From contig NZ_CAMPHN010000257.1 in the NCBI RefSeq assembly GCF_946885885.1, positions 1 through 5,507 on the forward strand: a stretch of 5,507 bases of DNA, in the 5' to 3' direction. The notes under the pieces are model-generated. The model was given only the letters and a program-made list of their open reading frames with translations, was not told where the DNA came from and did no database searches. The stretch is from an uncultured Pseudomonas sp. (GTDB taxonomy: Bacteria; Pseudomonadota; Gammaproteobacteria; Pseudomonadales; Pseudomonadaceae). Position numbers and translations under genes: made by a program. Positions 1 through 5,145 of the stretch are shown here, piece by piece (the stretch's first letter is position 1; every line of letters starts with the position of its first letter).

Positions 1-698
1 TCGGAAATCTCGTCGAGCAGGATGGTGCCGCCGTCGGCCATTTCGAACTTGCCCGGCGCACTGGCGATAGCGCCGGTAAAGGCGCCTTTTTCATGGCCGA
101 ACAGCGTCGCCTCGAGCATGTTGTCGGGGATCGCCGCGCAGTTGATCGCAATAAAAGGTTTGCCCGCCCGCGGCGACTGCTGATGAATGTAGCGCGCCAG
201 CACCTCCTTACCGGTCCCGGACTCACCGGTGATCAGCACGGTCGAATCGCTTTGCGCCACCCGCGCCGCCAGCTCCAGCAATTGCACGCTGGCCGGTTCC
301 AAAGCCACGGGACCGTCCTGCTCGCCGCCACTCACTCGCCCCAGGGCATGCCGCTCGACCAGACTCAGCAAAGCTTTCGGCTCGAACGGTTTGACCAGGT
401 AATCCGCCGCGCCCTGGCGCATGGCGTCCACCGCCCGCTCGACCGCGCCATAAGCGGTCATCAGCAGCACCGGCAATTGCGGTTGACGCTGACGGATCGC
501 CGCCAGTAATTGATGGCCGTCCATGCCCGGCATATTCACGTCGCTGACCACCAGACCGAAGGTTTCCCGATCGATCGCCAGCAAAGCGGCTTCGGCGCAG
601 TCCACCGCGCGGTAATCATGCCCACCCAAGGCCAGGGTATCGGCCAAGGCCTCACGCAGGGCGCGGTCGTCTTCGACCAACAGAACTTTGGCAGCCAT
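1..698 (-). CDS. fleR: FleR, sigma54-dependent flagellar response regulator (5' part, 232 codons; C-terminus outside window)
   Basis: FleR is the response regulator of the FleS/FleR two-component system. With RpoN it activates class III flagellar genes (hook and basal body completion) in Pseudomonas. The visible 232 residues contain a complete receiver domain (about 1–115): acidic pocket E9-D10-D11, phospho-acceptor D53 in [11 protein letters not shown]81 and K103 (LVKPF). The AAA+ activator domain begins near residue 130: Walker A GESGTGKE at 158–165, the sigma54-contacting GAFTGA loop at 205–210, and Walker [10 protein letters not shown] at 224–232, where the window ends. The rest of the AAA+ domain and the expected Fis-type HTH lie beyond position 1. 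The ATG at 698 is supported by an AGGAG Shine-Dalgarno (710–706) inside the end of fleS. The gap to the fleS stop is only 4 bases, so translation is probably coupled. Assignment as FleR rather than another NtrC-type regulator rests on its position after fleS. Confidence 0.95.
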   Translation of the reverse strand, partial: MAAKVLLVEDDRALREALADTLALGGHDYRAVDCAEAALLAIDRETFGLVVSDVNMPGMDGHQLLAAIRQRQPQLPVLLMTAYGAVERAVDAMRQGAADYLVKPFEPKALLSLVERHALGRVSGGEQDGPVALEPASVQLLELAARVAQSDSTVLITGESGTGKEVLARYIHQQSPRAGKPFIAINCAAIPDNMLEATLFGHEKGAFTGAIASAPGKFEMADGGTILLDEIS

Positions 699-702
699 GG
701 GG

Positions 703-1917
703 TTACTCCTGAATCAAAGGTAGGGCCGCGGGAATCAGCGGCAAAATCAACGAGGCACAGGTGCCACGACCCGCGCGCGAACGCAGCTGCAACTCGCCCT
801 GATGGGCGCGCGCCACGGCCTTGACCACCGCCAGGCCGAGGCCGGTTCCGGTGGTTTTGGTGGTGAAAAAGGGTTCGCCCAGACGCGCCAGCGTGGCCGG
901 GTCCATACCTGGGCCGTTATCGCTGACGCACAGGCGCAGACTATTGCCGCGCCGATACAGGTGAATCTTCAAGCGCACCTCGCGCCCGCCGGCCTGGATC
1001 GCGTTCTCCAAAAGGTTAAGCACAGTGCCGACCAGGGTGTCGCGGTTGCACAGCAACTCGCCGTCGCGGCTGTCGCACTGCCAGCGCACGGCCATGCCCT
1101 GCACATGGGATTCGGCCGCCGCGCGCAACGCCTCGAACAGCGCATTGGGCGCCAGCCGATCGGGCAGCGGCAGATCGCCACGGGCGAAGATCAGCATGTC
1201 GCGCACCTGATGCTCCAGCTCGTGCAGGCGCTCCTTCAAGCGACCGGCAAAACGCTGCTGCTGTTCGGCCGGCAGCACCTGCTCGGTCAAATGGCTGGCG
1301 TAGAGCAACGCGGCGGACAGCGGCGTGCGAATCTGATGGGCCAGCGAGGCGACCATCCGTCCCAGAGCGGACAAGCGCTCATGCCGCGACAGCTGGTCCT
1401 GCAGGCGTCGGGTTTCCGTCAGATCGGTCAACAGCACCAGTTGGCCGGGTTCGGCGTGCAGCGAACGGGTGGCGATCGACAGACGCCGCCCGTCCTTCTT
1501 CGAGATTTCATGGCCGTCGTCTTCACGGGGGGCGAAGTTGCGCGCGATAACCTGGCGCCAGAGCATGCCGACCAGGGGCTGACCGAGTAGGTTGCGCGCC
1601 ACCGGGTTGGCTTCGCGCACCACGCCCTGGCCATCGATCACGATCACACCGCCGGGCAGCAGATCGAGCAGGCTCTGCAAGCGATGGGCGAGGCGCTCCT
1701 TTTCCGCCAACTCCTGCATGCGCTGGGCGCTGACCAGGGCCAACTGCCCTTTCAACTCGGTCACCCGCGCCTCCAGCATGCTGTAGGACTCGCTGAGCTG
1801 GGTCGACATCTGGTTGAACAGCGCGAAGGCCTGTTCCAGGCCGGCGCGGCTCGCATCCTCGGCGGTTGCGGGCGAGGCGGGTTCAGCGTGCAGGGGCGAT
1901 ACGGCGGATGGCTTCAT
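703..1917 (-). CDS. fleS: FleS, soluble PAS-domain sensor histidine kinase
   Basis: FleS is the sensor kinase that phosphorylates FleR in the second tier of the Pseudomonas flagellar cascade. The 404-residue protein has no hydrophobic membrane segment and should be cytoplasmic. Order of parts: a poorly conserved Ala/Pro-rich N-terminus (1–25); a long charged helical stretch, likely coiled coil (about 25–85); a PAS-like domain (about 80–170, [19 protein letters not shown]); the HisKA domain with H-box [10 protein letters not shown] and phospho-His H194; and an HATPase_c domain with N-box [10 protein letters not shown] (301–310), G1 DNGPGMD (333–339), F-box EPFFTTK (348–354) and G2 [10 protein letters not shown] (356–365). 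All catalytic boxes look intact. The ATG at 1917 has a modest purine-rich SD (GAGAGAG). The gene ends 4 bases before fleR, and a near-consensus sigma54 promoter lies about 50 bases upstream. The input signal cannot be read from the sequence. Confidence 0.95.
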   Translation of the reverse strand: MKPSAVSPLHAEPASPATAEDASRAGLEQAFALFNQMSTQLSESYSMLEARVTELKGQLALVSAQRMQELAEKERLAHRLQSLLDLLPGGVIVIDGQGVVREANPVARNLLGQPLVGMLWRQVIARNFAPREDDGHEISKKDGRRLSIATRSLHAEPGQLVLLTDLTETRRLQDQLSRHERLSALGRMVASLAHQIRTPLSAALLYASHLTEQVLPAEQQQRFAGRLKERLHELEHQVRDMLIFARGDLPLPDRLAPNALFEALRAAAESHVQGMAVRWQCDSRDGELLCNRDTLVGTVLNLLENAIQAGGREVRLKIHLYRRGNSLRLCVSDNGPGMDPATLARLGEPFFTTKTTGTGLGLAVVKAVARAHQGELQLRSRAGRGTCASLILPLIPAALPLIQE

Positions 1918-1968
1918 GGTTCTCTCTCGTGCAGCAAGCCGTCATAAGACAGTCGGTTACAGGAGAGA

Positions 1969-1986
1969 TAGCAATACCCGTGCCTA
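1969..1986 (-). promoter_or_regulatory. sigma54 (RpoN) promoter of fleSR
   Basis: Read on the minus strand, this site is TAGGCACGGGTATTGCTA. It matches the sigma54 consensus TGGCACG-N4-TTGCW at every key base except the first T-G step (AGG instead of TGG). The invariant GG (1984–1983) and GC (1972–1971) are separated by exactly 10 bases, as required. The predicted start is about 12 bases past the GC, near 1959, giving a leader of about 41 bases before the fleS ATG. In P. aeruginosa fleSR is known to be transcribed by RpoN with FleQ, which agrees with this site lying just upstream of fleS and downstream of fleQ. Confidence 0.85.
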
Positions 1987-2003
1987 AAAAATATTGCTTA
2001 TTT

Positions 2004-2017
2004 TTCAATGAGTTAAA
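2004..2017 (-). promoter_or_regulatory. candidate weak FleQ-box-like site upstream of fleSR promoter
   Basis: The site reads TTCAATGAGTTAAA on the plus strand. It agrees at about 9 of 14 positions with the FleQ consensus GTCAATAAATTGAC as I remember it. It lies in an AT-rich stretch (about 1985–2030) roughly 45–58 bases upstream of the predicted start. AT-richness alone could produce such a match, so this is only a candidate. The AT-rich segment could equally serve DNA bending between activator and polymerase. Confidence 0.25.
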
Positions 2018-2030
2018 AAATAATGCGAAA

Positions 2031-2046
2031 AGCGCGTCAAAGCGCT
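2031..2046. promoter_or_regulatory. dyad element, candidate FleQ upstream activating site for fleSR
   Basis: A perfect inverted repeat AGCGC-GTCAAA-GCGCT has 5-bp arms around a 6-base centre, and the centre carries the GTCAA half-site found in FleQ boxes. It lies about 72–87 bases upstream of the predicted sigma54 start, a usual distance for an enhancer-binding protein. As I recall, P. aeruginosa FleQ binds fleSR at a comparable upstream distance, unlike its leader sites at flhA, fliE and fliL. The dyad itself is seen in the sequence. Binding by FleQ is inferred. Confidence 0.4.
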
Positions 2047-2081
2047 GGCTATCGGGGCGGTGTTGGATTGGCGGCAATCTC

Positions 2082-2102
2082 CCCGGATTGCATCCGGGCT
2101 AC
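2082..2102 (-). repeat. REP-like palindrome with GTAG signature (single unit)
   Basis: Perfect 7-bp arms CCCGGAT (2082–2088) and ATCCGGG (2092–2098) flank a TGC loop, followed by CTAC (2099–2102). On the minus strand it reads GTAG then the hairpin, which is the layout of REP elements mobilised by RAYT-type tyrosine transposases. This exact type (GTAGCCCGGATGCAATCCGGG as minus-strand sense) is a familiar intergenic repeat in pseudomonads. It belongs to a different sequence class from the neighbouring pair at 2117–2192. Confidence 0.7.
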
Positions 2103-2116
2103 CAGCGTGGGCTTTG

Positions 2117-2192
2117 GTAGGGTGGAGATGGCGAAGCCTTGTCCACCGCGGCGGCCTGCATGGCGGACAAGCCTTCGGCATGTCCGCCCTAC
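2117..2192. repeat. BIME-like pair of inverted REP palindromes
   Basis: There are two 31-base units in inverted orientation, 2117–2147 and 2162–2192, separated by a 14-base GC-rich spacer. One arm matches the reverse complement of the other at 26 of 31 positions. Each unit is itself a hairpin. The right unit has a perfect 8-bp stem GGCGGACA/TGTCCGCC (2162–2169 with 2181–2188), an A·A mismatch, then GCC-TTC-GGC. The left unit (2121–2147) has the same layout with one stem mismatch. The left unit is preceded by GTAG and the right one followed by CTAC, as expected for REP/inverse-REP pairs. It lies 38 bases past the fleQ stop, where it could stabilise or end the fleQ transcript. Confidence 0.75.
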
Positions 2193-2212
2193 GGTTTAGG
2201 GCTACAGGCTTA

Positions 2213-2225
2213 GGCTCAACGAGCC
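2213..2225 (-). terminator. short hairpin just after fleQ (weak or no intrinsic terminator)
   Basis: On the minus strand GGCTC-GTT-GAGCC forms a perfect 5-bp stem with a 3-base loop, beginning 4 bases after the fleQ stop codon. No T-run follows, so it does not meet the usual intrinsic terminator pattern. Together with the REP hairpins downstream it may form a structured fleQ mRNA 3' end. Confidence 0.3.
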
Positions 2226-2229
2226 GGGT

Positions 2230-3705
2230 TCACTCGTCCAGCCCTTCGTCGTCGCGGCGGCCCATTCCGTACTTGCGCATCTTTTCCACCAGGGTGGTAC
2301 GGCGAATGCGCAAACGTTCGGCAGCTCGCGCGACTACGCCGCTGGCGTCGTCCAGCGCCTGTTGGATCAAGCCCTGTTCGAGGTTGCCCAGGTAGTCTTT
2401 GAGGTCCAGTCCTTCGGGCGGCAGCATCGCCGGTGCATCCATGCCGGGCAGACCGGCAGCCACTATCGCGGCGCGCTCTTCCAGTTCGTCGCGCAGGCTG
2501 GTGGTCAGATCTTCGTCTTCGTCGTCGACATGGCGGAATTTCTTCGGCAACTCGCCGACACCGATAACGCCGTAGGGATGCATGATCGCCATGCGCTCGA
2601 CCAAATTGGCCAGCTCGCGCACGTTGCCCGCCCAGTCATGCCGACACAACGACATGATGGCCGCCGAGTTGAAACGGATCGAACCGCGCTTCTCGAACTC
2701 CATGCGCGAGATCAGTTCGTTCATCAACAACGGAATGTCTTCGACGCGCTCGCGCAGCGGCGCCATTTCGATGGGGAAGACGTTCAAGCGGTAGTAGAGG
2801 TCTTCGCGAAAGCTGCCGGCCTCGATCATTTGTTCCAGGTGCTTGTGCGTGGCGGCGATGATGCGCACATCGGCCTGCTGGGTTTTGTTGCTGCCCACTC
2901 GCTCGAAGGTCCGCTCTTGCAGTACCCGTAGCAGCTTGACCTGCATGGGCAGTGGCATGTCGCCGATTTCATCGAGGAACAGGGTGCCGCCGTTGGCCAG
3001 TTCGAAACGACCGGCGCGGCTGGTGATGGCGCCGGTAAAGGCGCCCTTCTCATGACCGAACAATTCGCTTTCGAGCAATTCCGCCGGAATAGCGCCGCAG
3101 TTGACCGGCACGAAAGGCGCATCGCGGCGCTTGGAGTGGTAATGCAGGTTGCGCGCGACCACTTCCTTGCCGGTGCCGGACTCGCCGAGGATCAACACGC
3201 TGGCTTCGGTATCGGCGACCTGCTGCATCATCTGCCGCACTTGCTGGATCGCCCGACTGGTGCCGACCAGGCTGCGGAACAGATTGGTCTCGCGTTGGCG
3301 ACCGCGCTCGCGGGCCTGGTCGTACATTTCGCGGTAGACCTGCGCACGGTGCAAGGAGTCGAGCAGTTTGTTGTAGCTGGGGGGCATATCCAGGCTGGTC
3401 AGCACGCGACGGCGTAGGCTTTCCGGCCATTCCGCAGCCGCCTGCTGGGCGAGCATCAGCACGGGCAAGAACTCGTCCCAGGCCTCCAACTGCTTGAGCA
3501 GCTCGAGCGGGCCGCCCTTGCTTTGCACCTCGCCCAGTAACACGGTCAGCACATCTCGACTGGACGACAACGCATCCACCGCTTCGCGCCAATTCTGGCT
3601 GCTGCAGGCGAGATGATCTTCCCCCAGAAAATTCAGGATGACCGTTACATCGCGACGACGCTCATGGTCATCGTCAATCAACAGAATTTTGGTTTCACGC
3701 CACAT
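2230..3705 (-). CDS. fleQ: FleQ, master flagellar regulator (sigma54 enhancer-binding protein, c-di-GMP responsive)
   Basis: FleQ is the top-level regulator of flagellar genes in Pseudomonas and also controls biofilm genes. It binds c-di-GMP and is antagonised by FleN. The 491-residue product, starting [13 protein letters not shown], has the family's usual length. The N-terminal receiver-like domain (1–about 120) has G58/E59 rather than Asp around the usual phosphorylation site, as in other FleQs. The c-di-GMP motif LFRS is at 142–145 (R144), with R185, N186, E330 and R334 all present. The AAA+ core has Walker A GESGTGKE (174–181), GAFTGA (221–226) and Walker [11 protein letters not shown] (240–249). 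The Fis-type HTH lies near 456–481. A TTG 66 bases upstream extends the frame but adds unconserved residues, so I chose ATG 3705. That start lacks a good SD (only an A-rich AGAAAA stretch). Position 359 is Ala where this family usually has Pro in WPGNVREL. Confidence 0.98.
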   Translation of the reverse strand: MWRETKILLIDDDHERRRDVTVILNFLGEDHLACSSQNWREAVDALSSSRDVLTVLLGEVQSKGGPLELLKQLEAWDEFLPVLMLAQQAAAEWPESLRRRVLTSLDMPPSYNKLLDSLHRAQVYREMYDQARERGRQRETNLFRSLVGTSRAIQQVRQMMQQVADTEASVLILGESGTGKEVVARNLHYHSKRRDAPFVPVNCGAIPAELLESELFGHEKGAFTGAITSRAGRFELANGGTLFLDEIGDMPLPMQVKLLRVLQERTFERVGSNKTQQADVRIIAATHKHLEQMIEAGSFREDLYYRLNVFPIEMAPLRERVEDIPLLMNELISRMEFEKRGSIRFNSAAIMSLCRHDWAGNVRELANLVERMAIMHPYGVIGVGELPKKFRHVDDEDEDLTTSLRDELEERAAIVAAGLPGMDAPAMLPPEGLDLKDYLGNLEQGLIQQALDDASGVVARAAERLRIRRTTLVEKMRKYGMGRRDDEGLDE

Positions 3706-3735
3706 ATTATTTTTTTCTGACCCGGGAATGACAGG

Positions 3736-3757
3736 ACGCACAGATCCATTGGTGCGT
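3736..3757 (-). promoter_or_regulatory. fleQ leader hairpin with ANGGA loop (candidate RsmA/CsrA site)
   Basis: In the predicted fleQ 5' leader the minus strand reads ACGCAC, a 10-base loop CAATGGATCT, then GTGCGT, a perfect 6-bp stem. The loop exposes ATGGA, matching the ANGGA core that RsmA/CsrA-family proteins bind in hairpin loops. It begins about 17 bases after the predicted start and ends about 30 bases before the ATG, so it would not cover the ribosome site directly. The same dyad could instead be a DNA operator. The structure is visible in the sequence; the protein binding is inferred. Confidence 0.4.
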
Positions 3758-3767
3758 AACGACGCAA

Positions 3768-3814
3768 TCAATTGGCCACTAGTAAAGTCAATTTAACCGG
3801 CGTAGTCAATTTTA
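3768..3814. promoter_or_regulatory. three spaced TCAATT motifs across the fleQ promoter (candidate operator)
   Basis: TCAATT occurs at 3768–3773, 3788–3793 and 3806–3811, at intervals of 20 and 18 bases, about two helical turns. The last two lie in a longer near-repeat (AGTCAATTTAA at 3786 and AGTCAATTTTA at 3804, 10 of 11 identical). GTCAAT is a half of the FleQ box as I remember it. The copies coincide with the −35, the spacer/−10 edge and the start region, so a bound protein would be expected to block polymerase. Part of the repetition is forced by the −35 hexamer itself. A FleQ autoregulatory operator is an inference. Confidence 0.4.
3781..3809 (-). promoter_or_regulatory. sigma70-type promoter of fleQ
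   Basis: On the minus strand, −35 TTGACT (3809–3804) is followed by exactly 17 bases and then −10 TTTACT (3786–3781, 4 of 6 to TATAAT). The predicted start is near 3774, giving a leader of about 69 bases. No sigma54 GG-N10-GC site was found close to fleQ. This agrees with fleQ being class I and RpoN-independent in P. aeruginosa. The promoter lies in the AT-richer gap between fliT and fleQ, so fleQ can be transcribed independently of the fliD operon. Confidence 0.7.
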
Positions 3815-3853
3815 TGGCGTGCTTTTTTTGTTCTACCCGACAGATAGTCCAAG

Positions 3854-3958
3854 AGACTGTTTAAAAAGATCGGATAGATTCAGAGAGTTTAGTCGAGGTT
3901 GGCGATAGCGCAGATGGAAGGGCCTGCCTCGCGGCAAGGTTGGCAGACTGTTGAAAAA
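3854..3958. repeat. imperfect direct repeat AGACTGTTKAAAAA, 91 bases apart
   Basis: AGACTGTTTAAAAA (3854–3867) and AGACTGTTGAAAAA (3945–3958) match at 13 of 14 positions. Both fall in the non-coding region between fliT and fleQ. Similar GACTGTTGAAAAA strings recur in pseudomonad intergenic DNA and near the ends of some mobile elements. Here there is no transposase, and I see no inverted termini for an intact element. It may be a remnant or chance. Confidence 0.35.
3923..3938 (-). terminator. hairpin downstream of fliT (possible 3' end of fliD operon transcript)
   Basis: On the minus strand CTTGCC-GCGA-GGCAGG forms a 6-bp stem (one G·T pair) closed by a GNRA-type GCGA tetraloop, 37 bases after the fliT stop. 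No T-run follows, so it is a poor intrinsic terminator and may only stabilise the transcript end. No better terminator is apparent between fliT and the fleQ promoter. Confidence 0.3.
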
Positions 3959-3975
3959 CCACCCGCCACGCCCGT

Positions 3976-4272
3976 TCAACCAAACAGTTGATAGACCTTG
4001 GCCCCTTGCTGGGACTGGTTCAATTGCACGAGTTCCCTGGCCAGGCGTTGCTGCTCGGCCTGACAGACGCCGACCAGCTCGCGGTAAAGATCCAGCAATT
4101 CCTGCATGCGCGCACGCAGGACGTCCTCGTCGAGAACAGCTTCGACCATTGCCTCATCGACGGCTTGCCGGCACTGCAGATCCAGTTCGCCAATCCTCGT
4201 CCAATCCTTATTGGCCAAGGCATTGCGCAAGGCGCTTCCGGTTTCTTGCAGGCGCTGGACAGATGAACTCAT
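3976..4272 (-). CDS. fliT: FliT-like small flagellar export chaperone (98 aa)
   Basis: This small, almost entirely helical, charged protein has no signal peptide or membrane segment. FliT-family proteins are cytosolic chaperones that bind the cap protein FliD and deliver it to the export gate. The call rests mainly on place (after fliD–fliS–fliS2 and before fleQ), size and helical character (LQETGSALRNALANKDWTRIGELD, MQELLDLYRELVGVCQAEQQRLARELVQLNQ), since FliT sequences diverge quickly. The start is fixed by a strong GAGGAG SD (4285–4280) 7 bases before ATG 4272. An in-frame GTG at 4287 overlaps that SD and is rejected. The gene starts 28 bases after the fliS2 stop. In P. aeruginosa I believe the gene at this position carries the name fleP, so the symbol is less certain than the family. 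Confidence 0.75.
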   Translation of the reverse strand: MSSSVQRLQETGSALRNALANKDWTRIGELDLQCRQAVDEAMVEAVLDEDVLRARMQELLDLYRELVGVCQAEQQRLARELVQLNQSQQGAKVYQLFG

Positions 4273-4300
4273 GGACTTGCTCCTCACACGCGAAACGCGC

Positions 4301-4681
4301 TCATTGGCCGATGGCGTCCCAACCGGTCTTCACATTACGCAGTAGACCCGCCACTTCGTCCAGAGGTGCGGCCTCATTCTTCAGGTTCGCTTCGAGCAAT
4401 CGCGCAACCATGTACTCATAAAGGTTATCCAGATTGGTGGCCACTTCGCCACCCTGCTCCAGATTCAGCCCCTCGCGCAAGCCGCCGATGATACCTATGG
4501 CTTTGCCGATAAGCTCGCCCTTGAGTGCGGTCTGATCGCGCTCCATGGCACCGCGCGCTTGCGCCAAACGCGCCAGGCCGCCTTCCATCAGCATCTGGAT
4601 CAGCCGATGCGGGCTGGCCTCCATTGCCTGAGCCTGAGTGTTGACGGTTTGATACTGCTTGAGGGCCGCCATCGCGTTCAT
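4301..4681 (-). CDS. fliS: FliS-family flagellin export chaperone, second paralogue (126 aa)
   Basis: FliS proteins bind the C-terminal helix of flagellin in the cytosol, stopping early polymerisation and aiding export. This one shows the family pattern: an N-terminal tyrosine-bearing segment (MAALKQYQTVN), SPHRLIQMLMEGGLARLAQARGAM, GKAIGIIGGLREGLN, the hallmark NLDNLYEYM, and a closing helix ending GWDAIGQ. It aligns without large gaps with the upstream fliS (4753–5145) but differs at most positions, so it is an old duplication. By my recollection this copy is the closer match to the P. aeruginosa protein named FliS (N-terminus, GGLREGLNLEQGGE). The ATG at 4681 has a weak SD (GAGAG); ATG 4672 is a possible alternative. 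The downstream fliT-like gene follows after 28 bases. Confidence 0.93.
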   Translation of the reverse strand: MNAMAALKQYQTVNTQAQAMEASPHRLIQMLMEGGLARLAQARGAMERDQTALKGELIGKAIGIIGGLREGLNLEQGGEVATNLDNLYEYMVARLLEANLKNEAAPLDEVAGLLRNVKTGWDAIGQ

Positions 4682-4707
4682 TGTCGCTCTCGCTATTCTG
4701 CTTGCTG

Positions 4708-4722
4708 GATACCTTAGGTATC
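4708..4722. repeat. 15-bp palindrome in the fliS–fliS2 spacer
   Basis: GATACCTTAGGTATC is a 7-bp-arm palindrome around one central base, in the 71-base gap between the two fliS genes (27–41 bases before the fliS2 ATG). A second, shorter near-palindrome around CTGCAG (4724–4735) adjoins it. It may be an operator or an mRNA hairpin separating the two cistrons. No T-run follows in the minus-strand direction. Confidence 0.4.
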
Positions 4723-4752
4723 GGCGCTGCAGTGCAAAGCTTTAACGCGAAA

Positions 4753-5145
4753 TCAGTTTGCCACGGCCGGCTCCACCTCGGGACCTATAGCGTCCCAGGC
4801 ACTCTTGATCTGCTCCAGCAGCGCCTGCACTTCATCGAGGGTGCGCGGCGTATCGTCCAATGCGACACCGGCCAGACGGCGGGTCATATAGTCGTAGAGC
4901 GAATCGAGATTCTCGGCGATGTCGCCGCCCAGCTGTTTATCCAAACTGGCTTGCAGCACGCCAAGGATGGTGATGGTACTACCCACCGCCATGCCGCGGA
5001 TCTCGGCATCGCCTTCGAGCTGAGCGTGCTTGGCCAGCATCACCCGCTGCAACGCGCCATCGAGCAACATCTGCACGATGCGGTACGGCGATACGTCCTG
5101 GCTGGTCTTGACCTGCTTGTAGGTGTCGATGGGGTGCTTGCTCAT
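4753..5145 (-). CDS. fliS: FliS-family flagellin export chaperone, first paralogue (130 aa)
   Basis: This is a cytosolic chaperone of the FliS family. It shows [24 protein letters not shown] (about 19–42), the hallmark [12 protein letters not shown] (about 80–91), and a final helix [14 protein letters not shown] followed by a short extra tail PEVEPAVAN absent from its paralogue. The N-terminus [10 protein letters not shown] keeps the conserved Tyr that in known FliS proteins lies near the flagellin groove. The start ATG (5145) overlaps the fliD stop by one base (TAATG) and has an AAGGA SD 7–8 bases upstream, so translation is probably coupled to fliD. The two copies may be specialised, for example one for flagellin and one for another filament protein; the sequence does not show which. 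Confidence 0.93.
   Translation of the reverse strand: MSKHPIDTYKQVKTSQDVSPYRIVQMLLDGALQRVMLAKHAQLEGDAEIRGMAVGSTITILGVLQASLDKQLGGDIAENLDSLYDYMTRRLAGVALDDTPRTLDEVQALLEQIKSAWDAIGPEVEPAVAN

Larger units (their letters stand above)
1918..2229. other. fleQ–fleS intergenic region (312 bases)
   Basis: This gap has two halves of different character. The fleS-proximal half (1918–2050) is AT-rich around 1985–2030 and carries the sigma54 promoter and candidate activator sites. The fleQ-proximal half (2060–2229) is GC-rich and made largely of REP-type palindromes. I see no credible small gene: open frames across it on either strand lack a ribosome site and resemble no protein I know. Confidence 0.7.

Noticed and set aside
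802..1590. Long open frame of 262 codons on the plus strand opposite fleS
   Set aside because: It lies entirely within the well-supported fleS gene on the other strand, has Gln/Ala/Gly-rich low-complexity composition typical of antisense frames in GC-rich DNA, and resembles no known protein.
1883..2077. 64-codon minus-strand frame spanning the fleS promoter
   Set aside because: It covers the sigma54 promoter and the fleS start in another frame, lacks a ribosome site and has no recognisable content.
2117..2192. Possible intrinsic terminator or small RNA gene from the strong hairpins
   Set aside because: The hairpins lack a T-run in either direction and match the REP layout (GTAG/CTAC boundaries, inverted pair), which explains them better.
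2362..2931. 189-codon plus-strand open frame opposite fleQ
   Set aside because: It is antisense to the conserved AAA+ and C-terminal coding sequence of fleQ, with no independent ribosome site or recognisable domain.
3706..3771. Upstream TTG start extending FleQ by 22 residues
   Set aside because: The extension would begin only about 3 bases after the predicted transcription start and is absent from FleQ proteins as I know them, which start MWRETK.
4273..4287. GTG start five codons upstream of the fliT-like ATG
   Set aside because: The GTG sits over the GAGGAG ribosome site that is ideally spaced for ATG 4272, so the shorter protein is far more likely.
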